Origin: Ophryocystis elektroscirrha
Taxonomy: Eukaryota; Apicomplexa; Conoidasida; Neogregarinorida; Ophryocystidae
Length of the DNA stretch: 64,000 bases
Direction: 5' to 3'
Assembly: GCA_030141585.1 (NCBI GenBank)
Contig: JAQIFP010000002.1
Coordinates: forward strand, 186,001 to 250,000
Positions 10,537 through 23,220 of the stretch are shown here, piece after piece. A program made the position numbers and the translations under genes. A model generated the notes under the pieces. The model made no database searches, was not told where the DNA came from, and worked only from the letters and a program-made list of their open reading frames with translations. Position 1 is the stretch's first letter. Each line of letters begins with the position of its first letter.

Positions 10537-11942
10537 ATGGCTATCAGTAATTTAGATGTTCCTATGCTAAGTTATGACGACAGCGATTACAAAAATAAAA
10601 ATGCTAAATTAACAGGTACAACTTCCATGAACACAAACACATAAAAGTATTATATCTTACACGCAAATAAATACTTAATATAATTTTGCAATTATTAATG
10701 ACTAATATTAGTGATTAAGTGTAATAAAAAACTTTTGGTAATATTGCATTAAATTGAGGAAGTCTGTTTTATAAAGTCTACCCTTAATTTGTTGAATGAA
10801 CTTGGTGCGTAAAATTGAGACTTAATATGGTTTAATTAGTGATGTTTTGTTATTTTTAATTAATTAAATTATTAAAACTGATTTGATTTATTTATGTAGA
10901 TGTTTCATTTAAAAATACAGAAGATAAGTGTACGTTATGCGATGAAAATAACGAAATTATTTCAAATGAAAATTACACAAACGATTCGTTCCACGTTGCT
11001 TCTAACACTAAACGGCTAAATCTAGCGAAGCAGTCAACGAGTGTTGTCAAAATTAACCCAGACCCCATTTATACCCTTGTGAACAATAAATCATTCTCTC
11101 ATGTTAAATATAATCGACTAAATAGTGATGAAAATTTTTCTTATAACTCAAATCATCGATCAAATTCGCAACCTCCTCAAGGTTATTGCTTAGAAGCTAT
11201 AAACCATTGTACTCCCCTGTCTAAAAATAATCCCATCAAGCGTAGAATTAATAATCGTTTGATACAAAATAATTCAATAACTACTCCCGAAATCTTAAAA
11301 GTTCATTTACATTCTTTACTGCAAACAGTTGTTTACTCGGTATGTTAAAATTTTCATTAAATATTATATTTTCCCCTTTTATATTTATATGTATATTCAA
11401 ATTTATATTTATATGTATATATATACATATATTTGTTGCAGGTGTTGGTAATAACAATATTCCTTTTTATGTGTATGTTGATGAAAGATGTATTTGCGAA
11501 GACTGCGGTAATAATTTTTTGTGATATTTAAACGTTTTCTAGTATCATAATATTGAATTGCAAGAAGAAGCTGAATACTGTAGACGTGAATTTGAACGGA
11601 ATTATTGTGATTCAATGCAAAGAGCTCCAGCATTGGAACTATCTTGCCGAGAGTGGCAAAAATGCTCTCATACTAGCATGCATAATACTAAAAGCTCAAA
11701 GCGAGCTGTTTTGTTGATAGAAACTTTTGGTCAAGTGTTGAATGTATTTTTTGAACAATTTAGCTGGTAAAAGTTCTGAGTCATCATTTTATTTCAGGAA
11801 AACAATTTGTTCCTTAGGAGTTTTTACCACGTTTATATGGGTACTTTGCTTCGTGTTGATATCAGGACACAAGTGGTTATTATTCAGTTCTCACTCCAAA
11901 ATCTATCTTAAACCAAACAACAAACAACTATTTCGCTCTTGA
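10537..11942 (+). CDS. Brl1/Brr6-family nuclear envelope protein
   Basis: About five exons: 10537-10615, about 10899-11340, a membrane-helix exon from about 11442, the Cys exon from about 11556 and a last exon from about 11800 to 11942; the last intron is 31 nt. The N-terminus is disordered. A first transmembrane helix (VLVITIFLFMCMLMKDVF) precedes the family signature: AEYCRREFERNYC, PALELSCREWQKC, then SKRAVLLIETFGQVLNVFFE. The four cysteines form the paired disulfides of the Brr6_like C-C domain. A second helix, CSLGVFTTFIWVLCFVLISG, follows. The family helps membrane fusion during nuclear pore insertion in organisms that keep the nuclear envelope during mitosis (fungi, Apicomplexa, amoebae). 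The gene converges on the NYN gene with 31 bp between the stops. Confidence 0.88.
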
Positions 11943-11973
11943 TAGGATTATTCTTTTTTTTTGGTATCTCCAA

Positions 11974-14160
11974 TTAGGTAGATAATGAGATGATTTTCTT
12001 CAAGAGTCTGATAGAATATATAGATTTATTGATAAGAACATTAACCATACATTTATGAAAAAGAAACAATAAATCTAAATAATTACTTGGAAATTTAAAG
12101 TCAGGGTTTGGAATAAATTCATCTTGAGCAAATATGAAAGATATAACATGAGATTTTATCCAGCTTCTTGCTAGTTCTTTATTCTTTTGTGAACCGGCTT
12201 TAAGAATGTAATCTCTGTACATATCATTCGAAACTATACAGCATCCTGAATGCTTTTTAGCATATTCAAGCATATAAGAATCATCGTAATCTTTAGAAGG
12301 TGTTAGTATAACTAAACCTTTTTCCACTAATCTACGAAGTGTATTAATATCATTAGGAGTTTTAGCTGGATTTACTTCCTGTTTCAATGTTTTGGCGGCA
12401 TACTTTATCTCTCCTACTTTATCGTAGCTGACTAAATGTTCTGGTACAAATGCAATAGCCTATGAGTAATTGAAGTTCATTTATAATTACTTTGCAACCT
12501 TGATTAATATAATAATATAAAGCTATCAAAATTCCTCTTGTACTAAATTGACGCTGCATAATGCCACCATATCGCATCGCTACATTGCTTCCATCAATTA
12601 AAACCATTTGCTTGACTATTTTACTAAATATAAACCAACGATATAAACAAGGACGATGTTCCAAGTAAATATCTGTGATGCTAACTGGCTTCACATCGTA
12701 ATCTGATTTTTGCATGTTAAATGCCATCTTCACGTATCTTCCATCTTTATAAAACCTCCAGTTGGGAATAAGACCAACTAACATCACGTCTTCATATGAG
12801 CATTCTAGTAAATCATTTAGATCACGGTTTAGCTTAAATTGCTTTTTATCTTTTGGAAATTCTATCCTATTTACATACCGTTTAAAATGTTGTAAAAAAT
12901 TTGCTGCTATAGGATCCCATAAGATTTCTAATGCAGTAAACCAAGATATTAAAATAGTCAAAAATGCTGGCAATTCAAAAGGTTTTTTTATGAATTGAAA
13001 CAAGGCTATACCATAATTGACTAGTTCGTTAATTAGGTTATGATAAAACGTTTTTTGAGAGTTGTCAATGTTTTTACAATCGTCGGAAACTGCGGTAATA
13101 AAGTATAAAAAGTATTGCCAATCTTATTATTCATATATAAATCATCATATATATATATATATATATATATCAATAAAACAGAACTAGTAAGCACTTAAAT
13201 TACCTATAGACGCAATGTTTGGTGGTAAATTAGAATAAAATTCCGCAGTGTCTTTTAAAACACTTTCAATTCCAGTATTATCAGTTGTAACGCTAAGATT
13301 GGCTAACTTAATTTTTTCAGTTATACTTGCGCCTTTTTGAATGATTTTAGACCATGATTTTGAGCACAAAATTAATATATATATCATTATTAAAGTGACT
13401 ATTAAAATATTAAGTTATTTTAGTGAGTATGTTACTTTTCTCATAATAAGAATGAGGTATCTGATCCAAATAATGTTCCCAGTTAAAATTTCGTATTGTT
13501 TTTGTATTATTTAAGTAAGAGCTTAAAATAGTACTAAAGTGTTCAAGTATTTCTGGAGAAAAATCGGGTATTGATGTATTTTTAATTGTTGTAATTAACA
13601 GAGATATGTCATTTTTAGAATGAAATACACTAAAATTGTTTATATAGTAAACTCTATTACCTTATTGCGTTTTGAAAGGAATGTACAATAACACATAATT
13701 GATCTTTATTTAAAACAGCCAATTGCATCATCTGATTATATGTATGACCCTCCTGTACAAAATTGCTATAAAGTTTATAATTACTCACAGATGGAAAACA
13801 AATTTGAGCACATTTATAATTGTGGTATGCATTTTTTAAGAACTTTTTCTGTTCATCATCTTGAGCTTCAATGGCGCAATATCGACAAAGATCACCCAGA
13901 ATGGTGTAAAGTATTGATTGAACATGTTTGCATTCTAATGAAGCATTGTTAGATTCAGCAGATTTTATATAATTATTAAAATGGTTGAATATACGGTCAT
14001 AATTTTGTAAAAGATATTTATGATCAAATGTGCATACTAATTGTAACCATAATACATTCAATAATCTTCCACTGACGGCATTAGGGAAGTGAACATTCAA
14101 TTCTTCCGAATAATTGTTTAGGGCACAATCAATGTCTTTTAACTCGAACTCTTCTTTCAT
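11974..14160 (-). CDS. EST1/SMG5-7-like TPR protein fused to a Regnase-type NYN ribonuclease domain
   Basis: Five exons: 14160-13661, 13629-13436, 13398-13204, 13122-12491 and 12459-11974. They splice to an exact 668-codon frame; three introns are 31-37 nt. The N-terminal half resembles the EST1/SMG 14-3-3-like TPR region: ILGDLCRYCAIE, then NAYHNYKCAQICFPS, then GHTYNQMMQLAVLNKDQ, then HSFQNAI. The C-terminal 240 residues are a Zc3h12a-type NYN/PIN-like nuclease: VLIDGSNVAMRYG, FSTRGILIALYYYINQG, AFVPEHL, TPSKDYDDSYMLEYAKK and CIVSNDMYRDYI, which retain the conserved Asp positions of active Regnase. SMG6 carries an EST1 region plus a different PIN domain, so an NMD-like decay role is an inference. 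The motifs are visible directly; the pairing is unusual. Confidence 0.82.
13147..13170. repeat. (TA)n microsatellite in intron
   Basis: TA run inside the third intron (13123-13203) of the EST1-NYN gene. Confidence 0.85.
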
Positions 14161-14313
14161 TTATCACCTACTATAACTCAAACTCTATAATTAAAAACAT
14201 ATTAATTTTTTTTTTTTTAGTTTTTTTTCACTAATATTAAAATATTCCTTCAATATAATTTAGGTAGATTTATAAAAAAACTGATTGATTAGGTTTAATG
14301 TAAAAATTTTGAT

Positions 14314-15934
14314 ATGACTTCAACTAAGTTTCATGGTAAAAAACTAAATGAGGAGGAACCGTTATTTTGTTTAGTCCGTGATTTAGTTAAAGGTATACTG
14401 AATGCTTTTATTCACAGGATTTTTTTTGAAACATAGTTATAAATTTGTATTAGCATATAATCTAGATTACTATACAAATTTCATTCTATATATATATATA
14501 CATAGATTTCAATGAATCCCCACATGATCTTACTTTTGATTCTGTCACTAAACTTCAAAAATGCATTGAAGAAAATAAAAAAACAGCTTCAAAACGTACA
14601 ATTCAGCATGCATATGAAGTAAAGTGCTAAAAATCCCATTTTTTTCAGTTATTCTACAAACTGCAGCAGTTTTTTATTAACGAAAAAAAAGAAAACATTG
14701 ATTTGGACTTGTTTCCTGACAAGAATCTTAAAGCTGTGTCTCACAAAGAACCAGTTAAACTTACTTTAACTGAGAGGCTCAATCAATACAAAAGTAAAGT
14801 TATCAGTATATGTAACCTTCAAAATACGGTGTAAGTTTTGTACGTATCAATCTAACAGTGATAATTATAAATAAATTAACGGAGATCTGCATAGTTATAA
14901 AAGCCATTTCGTTAATTAAGTTTGAGTTTTCAGCTCAAAAAAGATTATTTAATAGCACATCCTATAAATAATATAAATTTAAAGTAACTAAGCTGTAGAT
15001 TTCACATATGGACATAATTATTTTTTTTTTTTCTACTTACTCTTAGTTAGCGCACTGAAATAAATTTTTTTTTTTTTATCTCAATGTTCTGACTATAAGT
15101 TGTTATAGTAAATTTATGGAAGATCGTTTTAAATCAAATACATTGATCAGTGATGTGGTATTTGAAGAACTATATCATTTGAGTATCAGACTAATAGTGT
15201 TTTAATTTTTCCCCATGCGTATTTAGCTGTTCAAGCCAGTCATCTCAAAAATGTTGCTTTAGTGTATTTGTTGATTGACACTATTATATTTTTAGATTTA
15301 ATACGGTAGATTCATCATTTGTATTACGAAATTGCACAAATGTGTTTGTTCTACTACTCAAAACACACCAAGTAATTATTGAAGAATAGCAAATAAGAAA
15401 CATTTAGGCTAGATTAGAAAACATTCAAGATTGTCATATGATAATCAACGCTCGATCTTCTCCCATAATAGAAAAGTAAGTGAATGTTTCCCTGATTCTG
15501 CTTGCAGTTCTACCAATATTAAAGTTTCGAATTTGCCATTAACAGACGTCTCTTTTTCTCAAAATCCCATAAAAGTTATTGATTTTTACTCGGCTCATAA
15601 ACTAGAGGTAATAAATTCGCAGTTACAAAATTTTAATATTGAATCAGTAATAAAATTTCTTGTGTTTATTATTGTGTATAAAAATATATGCTCAAGTTTT
15701 AAGCATACATGTGATGTATATGTAAAAGCTTCTTTAAAAAATAAGTTGTATTAGAAGTCCGAAAATTGGGGTCACTTACCAGAATACGTTGTGGATAATT
15801 TTTCAAAAACATGCTTCTTGGAATCTACTGATTCAATAAAAAATAAGTGGCTGATTGAACAGCAACAGCCAATTATTCGACGAATTTGTGCAATGTTACC
15901 AAACTGTCTTAATTATTTAGATTTACATTTTTAG
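14314..15934 (+). CDS. Hypothetical multi-exon protein
   Basis: ATG at 14314 (MTSTKFHGKKLNEEEPLFCL). About eight short exons can be spliced in one frame through GT-AG introns, including 14618-14647 and others of about 30-45 nt. The last two introns use acceptors at about 15414 and 15753. The product is about 320 residues, mostly helical and polar, with LTFDSVTKLQKCIEENKKT, KLTLTERLNQYKSK and a C-terminus KWLIEQQQPIIRRICAMLPN. No membrane segment or known motif is recognised. A coiled-coil kinetochore, exocyst or centrosomal role is possible but unsupported. The stop codon overlaps the stop of the opposite TLC gene. Confidence 0.55.
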
Positions 15935-17084
15935 TCTGTATTTGTTTCTCTATTTTTTCTTTCAGGAATAAGTGACTCGTAATGATTTTCATCATTTGTT
16001 AAATCAATTCTTTTGATATTTTTAAGGACTTTATGAATCATTGTTGCACCCCAGTAATAATTTAAGCTTAACCATAAACTTAGCCATATAGTCTGCAGCA
16101 GGTAAATAATGAACAAGTGCTTACCAATGTAATGAGTTCAACTCTTGTTAATCCGTACGTTTTATTAATATTATACATCCTCACGGTAAGTGCTATGGTT
16201 AATATAATAACCCGATAAGACACGAATAATAAAAAAAACAGGTAGGTTGATACTTTATAAGCTAATCTGACAACAACAACAACAACAAAAATCGTTGAAC
16301 CAGGATTATTAATGTATCGTTTCTTTAGAAATATATATATATACATTACTTATTTTGATAGCCAGCTATCTTAAGATACCAGCGATAATGGAAAAAAAGA
16401 GTGGAAACTTCAGAAAACATTATCATAGAAACGACCCAATAATATTTTCCGCCAAAAAATGCGGCATGCATATATACACCTAGTATCGATTTGTCAATGG
16501 TTATTTATACCCCAGGCTGAAAAAATTCCATGTAGTAAAAATGATAATCCATATATTTGATAATGAATGATACACATTAGGATGTCCCATACAAAATATG
16601 CAGATGAGAAAACAGCTAAAAAAATTTACTCATTTTTTTAAACAAATCGTTTAAAATGGCTATCTGTAAATTACATAAAAATTTGCTGTAACCAGATTTT
16701 CCAAACACAACATCATCCCGAATAGGATTAGGTGCAAAAGAGAGATAGCCACCGATGACTGTTAAAACAAAAGCGTGTAGCATAGCTACAGCATTAATTT
16801 TAGCAGTTATATCAGTTTCTAAAATTGCATGATATTAATTATGTATATTACTTGAATTAAGTTGCCTTTTTGCATTCAATTTTGACAACTTAGTTTTTGA
16901 TAAAAAACATTTTAATATCTGAAAATATTATATTCGTGTTCAACCTTACAAAATCTGTTTTATATGAGTATATATAATACCATATGAGAACACCTATAGC
17001 GGTTTTAATAAGAAATCTGATGCTGGTTGGCAACATCACGTTATAACTATATACTAATGATATGGTCTTTTCATTCATGCTCAT
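15931..17084 (-). CDS. TLC-domain (TRAM/LAG1/CLN8) multi-pass membrane protein
   Basis: About six exons starting at 17084 (or the second Met at 17078). The TLC signature is spread over small exons: NAVAMLHAFVLTVIG in TM2, AYFVWDILMC, IHYQIYGLSFLLHGIFSAWG, SMIMFSEVSTLFFHYRWYL (the classic E-[IV]-S-T-x4-x-R-W motif) and a final pair of helices ending LSLWLSLNYYWGATMIHKV. One intron (gtataaata...atactag) is 31 nt. The overall layout resembles TMEM56/FAM57-type TLC proteins rather than catalytic ceramide synthases, because no HH motif is seen. The role is probably in ER lipid handling (family-level inference). The C-terminus ETNTD* overlaps the convergent gene by 4 bp. Confidence 0.75.
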
Positions 17085-17607
17085 AATACTTACTCAATAT
17101 GGTATTTTTGCATGTCTTTCTATTGTGACATTGTCAGTTTTAGAACTGTTACATGCAAAATGTCAAATTTTAATATAATAATGTATATAATAATTCGAAA
17201 AATGTCTATTTACATTTTTCATTCATTACTTATTGGTTGTAGCAAAAATAAATGCTATAATTAATTATATGTACTAAAAATGGCTTTTTGGGGAATGTGT
17301 ATGTAATAAATTATATAATCTTAACAATAAAATTTTATCTTTTGAATAGCTTTAAAATATCATGGCAAACATTATATCAAAGGATTTTATCAATAATATA
17401 GTATCAACAGATTAATTATTAACGTGACTAAATTTATCACAATGCAACAATATATTTTGGAATAATTTAATCACTGATAATTAGAAAAATGCTCCGACTG
17501 TTTTGTTTTTGTAATACTTCATTGATTATCATTTAGGGTTGGCTCATGAAATATGATAAATAAACGATGTTTAACATTTTAATACAGTTTCCATTTATAA
17601 GAAACAG

Positions 17608-19139
17608 ATGATGGATAATTTTGAGGGTATTAGTGGAAGTTCCAATAAATCTGCAAAAATAGATTTTCAAGTTAATTGTAGCTATAAATAGATAATATAT
17701 GCTTCAGATATTAAATAAAATAGCCTTGAAAATATCTTATTTAAAATTAAATATACAAAATATATTTGAATCATTAAATTTTCAATTGCTAGAAGAAATA
17801 GATACAAATTTACATGAATTACTGTCTATATGGAAGTGTTTTGAAGATACTTCATCAAGTAAATATCCATTACAAGTAACCTCTATTTAGTTGGAAATGA
17901 GGATACACATGACTTAGAATCCAAAGATGATCTAAAAAATTCAGAGAGTAATATGTTTTTGTGCATCGATAAATTGCACATGATCTGTGTAAAATCCGAT
18001 TGGTTTTCGGAACATACATGCAAACATATTCTTAATAACGTTATAGAAGAGTGCATACAAATTCCCAGCATATATTTTTGTATGAAAAAAAAACCTCTAT
18101 GGGTTACACACACACATATAAAAGATTTCAGAAATAAACTTGTTGTTTTAACCTGTTTTTTAAACTTATTCAGCTTAAAAATTTGTATTAAGCTGTTTAA
18201 TATAGCTGCATCAGAGTGTCAGTCAGAATTTTCTCAGTTTCAAGTCTTTACGCATTACTTTTTGAAGCCTTTAAATATCATAAATATTTTTGTGAATTAT
18301 TTGTACTTTAAGGTAAAATTTCCATGAATTATTTAAATATTCTATATTGGTTTTTTTGTGCTTGTATAAACGGTTGAAATAGGTTTTGAAAAATAATGTT
18401 AATACATGGAATGAAAGTTTGAAGAATTTTCTCGTATATTCCTATGAGGAATTAATGAATATTGAAGATCTTCAAAAGAAAATTTTATTGGAGGGTATAT
18501 AAAATTATTTAAATATCCGTGTAGATATTTGTTTTTGGAAGCCAAGTTGTAATTTGCTGTATAAATTATATTCTCTTACTTGCATGACACATGATACCCT
18601 GTTTTTATTAAAATTTGCGACATTCCCTTTGACATATATACAATTTATAGATATATCAAATACACCTGATGACATTCGAGAAACATTTTTGAGTAAGAAA
18701 TTTTAGTTTCTGTATATATATATATATATCATTGTTCAGCTTGCTACAGTTTAATACTACAAGTATTCAAGGATGCTTTGAACAATGAAAATTCTATTTT
18801 TCATTGTGTTAAGGAATTTGTAAACCAAAAAAGCAATTCGAAACATTCTAATGGCTCAAATATTTGGCTTGCTTCCACTCATTATTTCTGTACTAAAAAC
18901 ATTACAGTAAGTTATTACTTTACCACTATTTTTTATTATAGAATATTGATTATGCGGATTTGATTGTTCCACTGGTTGTTAGTATTTTGATAGTTTTTTA
19001 TGGAGAAGATACAAGTTTAGATGATGAGACTTTTTTGATATCACCAGAAAATACTATAAAGGATGGCACATTAAATTATAATTTTATAACTTACAAACAT
19101 TTTAAAGAAAACAGAGAAATATACACATACAATAAATAA
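17608..19139 (+). CDS. Hypothetical multi-exon protein, about 400 aa
   Basis: ATG pair at 17608. Exons splice in frame across introns at about 17660-17696 (37 nt), 17860-17892 (33 nt), about 18313-18382, about 18495-18649, about 18692-18740 and about 18907-18941, ending TAA at 19137. The sequence is helical, with motifs such as ISYLKLNIQNIFESLNFQLLE, KLHMICVKSDWFSEHTC, FFRNKLVV-type segments and LVVSILIVFYGEDTSLDDE near the C-terminus. No family is recognised; the alpha-solenoid composition would suit a tethering or scaffold subunit (weak inference). The stop lies 5 bp from the stop of the convergent hydrolase gene. Confidence 0.55.
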
Positions 19140-19144
19140 ACTAA

Positions 19145-21113
19145 TTACATACCTGAATCTATCGTATCTCTGCTTGATGGTTCGTGATCAACTGATGATT
19201 CAAAACATAGCTTATCATTGGCTTCTGATGCTATCCAAGATTGATCAGTTTTCCACCATATGCAGGGCAAATTTTTTTGAACTGGAGTTAAAATAAAATG
19301 TAGCATCACACTGTGTATATATTGTACACATTCCATTAGTTCAATGTTTTCAGGAACTAGTGGAAACGGTGTAGGTAACCATCGTAAATAAATATCATCT
19401 GTTGCTTTCATTAAGCATTCTGCAGTATCTAGCGTACAGCTTCTTGTACAAGATAATGGAAAAGCATTGTTTCTATCTGAATAATCTAACGCATCAATTA
19501 ATATTGAATACACAGTCTCTAATTCAGTAAGAACATAACAGCTGCCTTGAAATGATGTTGAACCTAAATTACATTTAATCTGTAAAAAAGAATTCGACCT
19601 GATTTCCAGTCATTCACTATTTGTTGATAGCCTATTATATAATCTGTTGACCGTGGTTTTGGATCATTTTCTTTTGTTAATAACGTAAAACGAATTTCAT
19701 CAAACAATCTTACACATGGATATAATATTCCGGGAAATCGGGTGTATTGATTTGATGAAAATCGTGCAGCCGCTTGCAATTCCAATAGTACAGTGTCATC
19801 AGCAACAACGTCATGTCGATATAAGTCCCTGGCTATACGAATCAATCTTTGTATAAAAATAATAGCTAGATTTAAATTTGCTAAGAATTTTTTGTGTTCT
19901 TCAGTAGGATATACGTCTGAGCCGCCGCCTGTGACAAAATTATGTAATTTGAATAAATTAAATTATAATTAATATTTATTTAGAGGCAACTTACTGTCTT
20001 CGATATTGTCAGGATCCCATTGGTCTCCTGACAAAATTTCAACAACTCTCCATAAGGAATCGATATAAGCTATCGCTTCAGGCATATAATATCTTGAGTT
20101 AATCAATACATGATGAAATATATTATGGTGGATAATTGAAGGTTTTGTTGTACAATCAAGCTGAGAGCATAACGCCATATAAACTGCGCGATCATTTTTC
20201 AAGTTTATTAAATCTACTTTTCCGTTAAACTTTATATTTTCAGGATGAATGAAGCGTGAGTCTAAACTGCAAAGCCAGTATATAGATGTCTCTAAAAATA
20301 AATAATCTTTCAGTATTATTTGATTTTTTTCTTCATGTTTGATTTTTATTCGAGGGTCTTTTATTAATGCTTTGACAGTGTTTATATTATTTGCGCTCAT
20401 TGAAAAAAGTTTTTCTGTTCTGCAATTGCAATTATTTATTTATAAACTATACCTATTTTGAAATAAATCCATCGGAGTTATTTTATCATATGGTGTATTT
20501 GGTTGGGCATAGATTGGATATCTATATAAATTTTGAGTCCAATAAGTGAGTGAAGTCCAGCCTTTTGTAGTTATATAAAATTTATTTTTATATATAAGAC
20601 GAGATTCAAACCAGTCCCAATGATCAATAATTTTACCCAATAATTGTTCAAATCCACCTGTAAAGCAGTTTCCAAAATTGAATCCTAATCTTTCCACGAT
20701 AGGGCGCTTAATTTGATCAAGAAAATCGTGAACCCAATTAGAAGCAATCTCCTCCAATGTGTGCAAGTAGGGTAGCTCTGCTAGATCTGTTAATTTGGCA
20801 TATTCAACTGATGCCAGTAAAACCCAACGAGCTATAGGAAAGTAAATATCTGAAGGAGGTGTGAATACAGGCTGTATTAAATAATTTTTTTTAAAGCACC
20901 ATTCAGATGTGTCATCAGCGATTGAAGCTAATTTTTCTACTTTTAAAGAGTTATTGTTAATGCGTAGAAGTAATCCAGCAACAATTAAACCTTCAAGGTT
21001 AAATTCATTTAAATTGTCATTGTTTGCTTTATATAATAAATCGAGACTTAAGTTATGGCGAAATCTGATTGTAATCATTCGACGTATAAATTGAACCACC
21101 GTGTCGAATTTAC
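19145..21113 (-). CDS. Large helical region, probably the C-terminal part of the ABHD17-like gene
   Basis: Exons 21113-20455 (approx), 20423-19992, 19938-19600 and 19564-19145 splice through introns of about 31-55 nt into about 600 residues without a stop. The upstream (AT)n-containing intron joins in frame to the hydrolase exons, so it is most simply the same protein. A separate gene starting at ATG 21079 (MITIRFRHNLSLD) is the alternative. No domain is recognised. The sequence is helical and Trp/Tyr-rich (EEIASNWVHDFLDQIKRPI, ITTKGWTSLTYWTQNLYRY, AIAYIDSLWRVVEILSGDQW, PFPLVPENIELMECVQYIHS). It ends in a Ser/Asp-rich tail. Confidence 0.6.
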
Positions 21114-21168
21114 CTAAAAATTTATATTTTTACTCTAATCAAAAAATAGCCTTATTTACAACAATAAG

Positions 21169-21218
<50 letters not shown>
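21169..21218. repeat. (TA)n microsatellite
   Basis: About 50 nt of TA repeat in the intron separating the hydrolase exons from the C-terminal exons. Confidence 0.9.
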
Positions 21219-21221
<3 letters not shown>

Positions 21222-21257
21222 AGCAATTCTAACTTAATAATATTTATTTGGACTTAC

Positions 21258-23220
21258 AGGATTGATTGCTTTGTAACATATTACGCTCTTTGACTTTGCA
21301 AAGTAAATAAAACCCAAATTCGTAGAACACAGTTTTGATGTACTTCATGAATTGGGATTCAGGCCACAATTGAGACATATGCTCATCAAACTTACTTTCC
21401 ACGTTACACGAAGTCTTAAGGTCGAAAATTTTGGTTACTTGAGCTGATTCATATTCATCTAAAATTAACTTTAATTAAAAAATAAGTTTATAATTATATT
21501 CAGCACACAATATTAAAAAATGTCATTACTGGTTAAACCATGTAAATAAAGTTATTCAGATTTTTTACAGTTAGCAATTTTGATATATGGATTCTTTTGT
21601 TTACCATGTTCTTGAGCGTTATTGACTGAGCATTTTGCAGAGCCAAGAGTATGACATGATGAAGGTTTTATTGAAACTGCAGATGCTTCAATAATATTTA
21701 AGGGCAAAATTATTTCACTATTTGGATTGACTATGATAGAATAATATGATCTCTTATTTGAACAAATGAATTCAAAAGTTCTATTTTGGCATAAAAACTC
21801 AACTTTATGCTTGATGAGATCTCTGATAGATGGAAGAATAGAGCTATCAATAGGGAGGGGTATGGGACATATTTTAGAAGTATCAACGCGATAAAAGTTT
21901 AAATTGAATAAATTTAAGTAATGGGGAACAAAAGCAGCATTTGGAAGTACCTAGCAAATAAATATTTTAGTATAAAACTTACAAGGTTTTTTATAAATGA
22001 GCGAATAGGAGTTAAAATATCATTCTCAAAATTGAAATTTAAATGTGTCGCATTTTCAGGTAAATGAATCTATAAATATATGTTAAAATGTTCAATAATA
22101 AACAGTGATCAATCAATGTTTCTAAACTTTACCATTTTCCTATTAGAATATTGATTGTACATATTAAGAGTTCCATTATAGTTAAACATTTCATCTTTTT
22201 TACCGTGTATGCACAATAGAGGGCATTCACATTCTTTCAACTCATCCTCAACACTCCATCGGGGACCAATAAATAACTTAGCAGACAATCGTCCTATATA
22301 CCGTTCAGCTGCATGTCGTATAGAACGAAACGGACACTGTAATATCAAACCTCCCAAACGTTTTCCTTGTATCAATGAATTATGTTTAGCTTTTAAATTT
22401 GATACAGCTTGAGGTTTTTTTGTACTACTGCACTAATTAGAAATGAATATATATAACTCGTTTAGGAATACAAATCATACCGAATTAAAGCAATATGCTT
22501 TGTCTTGTTTCGACGTGTTGTTATAATGTCTTTCGGAAACTGCCACATAACGCGCGAATCGGGTACATGGGCCAGTGCCAATAGAACATCTGAAAAACAT
22601 TATGTTGAATGCACAAAATTTCGTTCTTAAAAGCTGTATTATCGAGTAATATTATTAATATTTATTACAAAATTTAGTTATTTACCCATATAATACAATA
22701 TTTTCCAACGGCCACGCAAAACTATTACAGATAAAAGATATAATACTGTGCAGGGTATTGTCGACAGTTTCAACATCAGACTGGCCTTCATAGCATCCGT
22801 AACCTATAAATAAAAAATAATATACTTAAACACAAGACCACTTCTTTACTATAAATTTTACAAATTGTTTTAAATATATATGCATAGCCTAATTATTACC
22901 AGGATAGTCAAAAGCTATCACGTGTACTTTAAGAAAAATGCTTAATTTTTCTAATCGACCCATGATATCACCTGACAGGTATAGGTTTTTTTATGCAAGT
23001 ACCAAGATCCGTTCCATTTCCATGTGCGTAAACTATAATTATTGAAGATCCTGAATGACATGGGAAAAATAAAAAAGGAACTATAAGTTGTTTTAAGAGC
23101 TCAAAGTTTACTTTTAGGCTTCGAATCAATAGAGTATATAGATTCACAGGAACCTAAATCGTATGATGACTCTGTTCCGGGAAAGATAGCACGATCTACA
23201 AAATTTCCCCAAAATTTCAT
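21258..23220 (-). CDS. Alpha/beta hydrolase, ABHD17-like
   Basis: ATG at 23220 (MKFWGNFVDRAIFPG). Splicing several small introns, one of 31 nt inside the HGNGTDLG motif, gives the core: PFLFFPCH, IIIVYAHGNGTDLGDIMGRL (oxyanion region), VHVIAFDYPGYGCYEGQS, ENIVLYGCSIGTG (GxSxG nucleophile), LGGLILQCPFRSI, CPLLCIHGKKDEMF (acid) and HLPENATH (candidate His). ABHD17 enzymes are membrane-linked serine hydrolases that depalmitoylate proteins. The N-terminal Cys cluster that animal ABHD17 uses for membrane binding is not evident here. The frame continues past the His into a non-catalytic region and probably into 21113-19145. The catalytic assignment is secure; the substrate is unknown. Confidence 0.85.

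Noticed and set aside
14314..15934. Kinetochore or exocyst subunit assignment
   Set aside because: Only general helical composition supports it; no family motif is visible.
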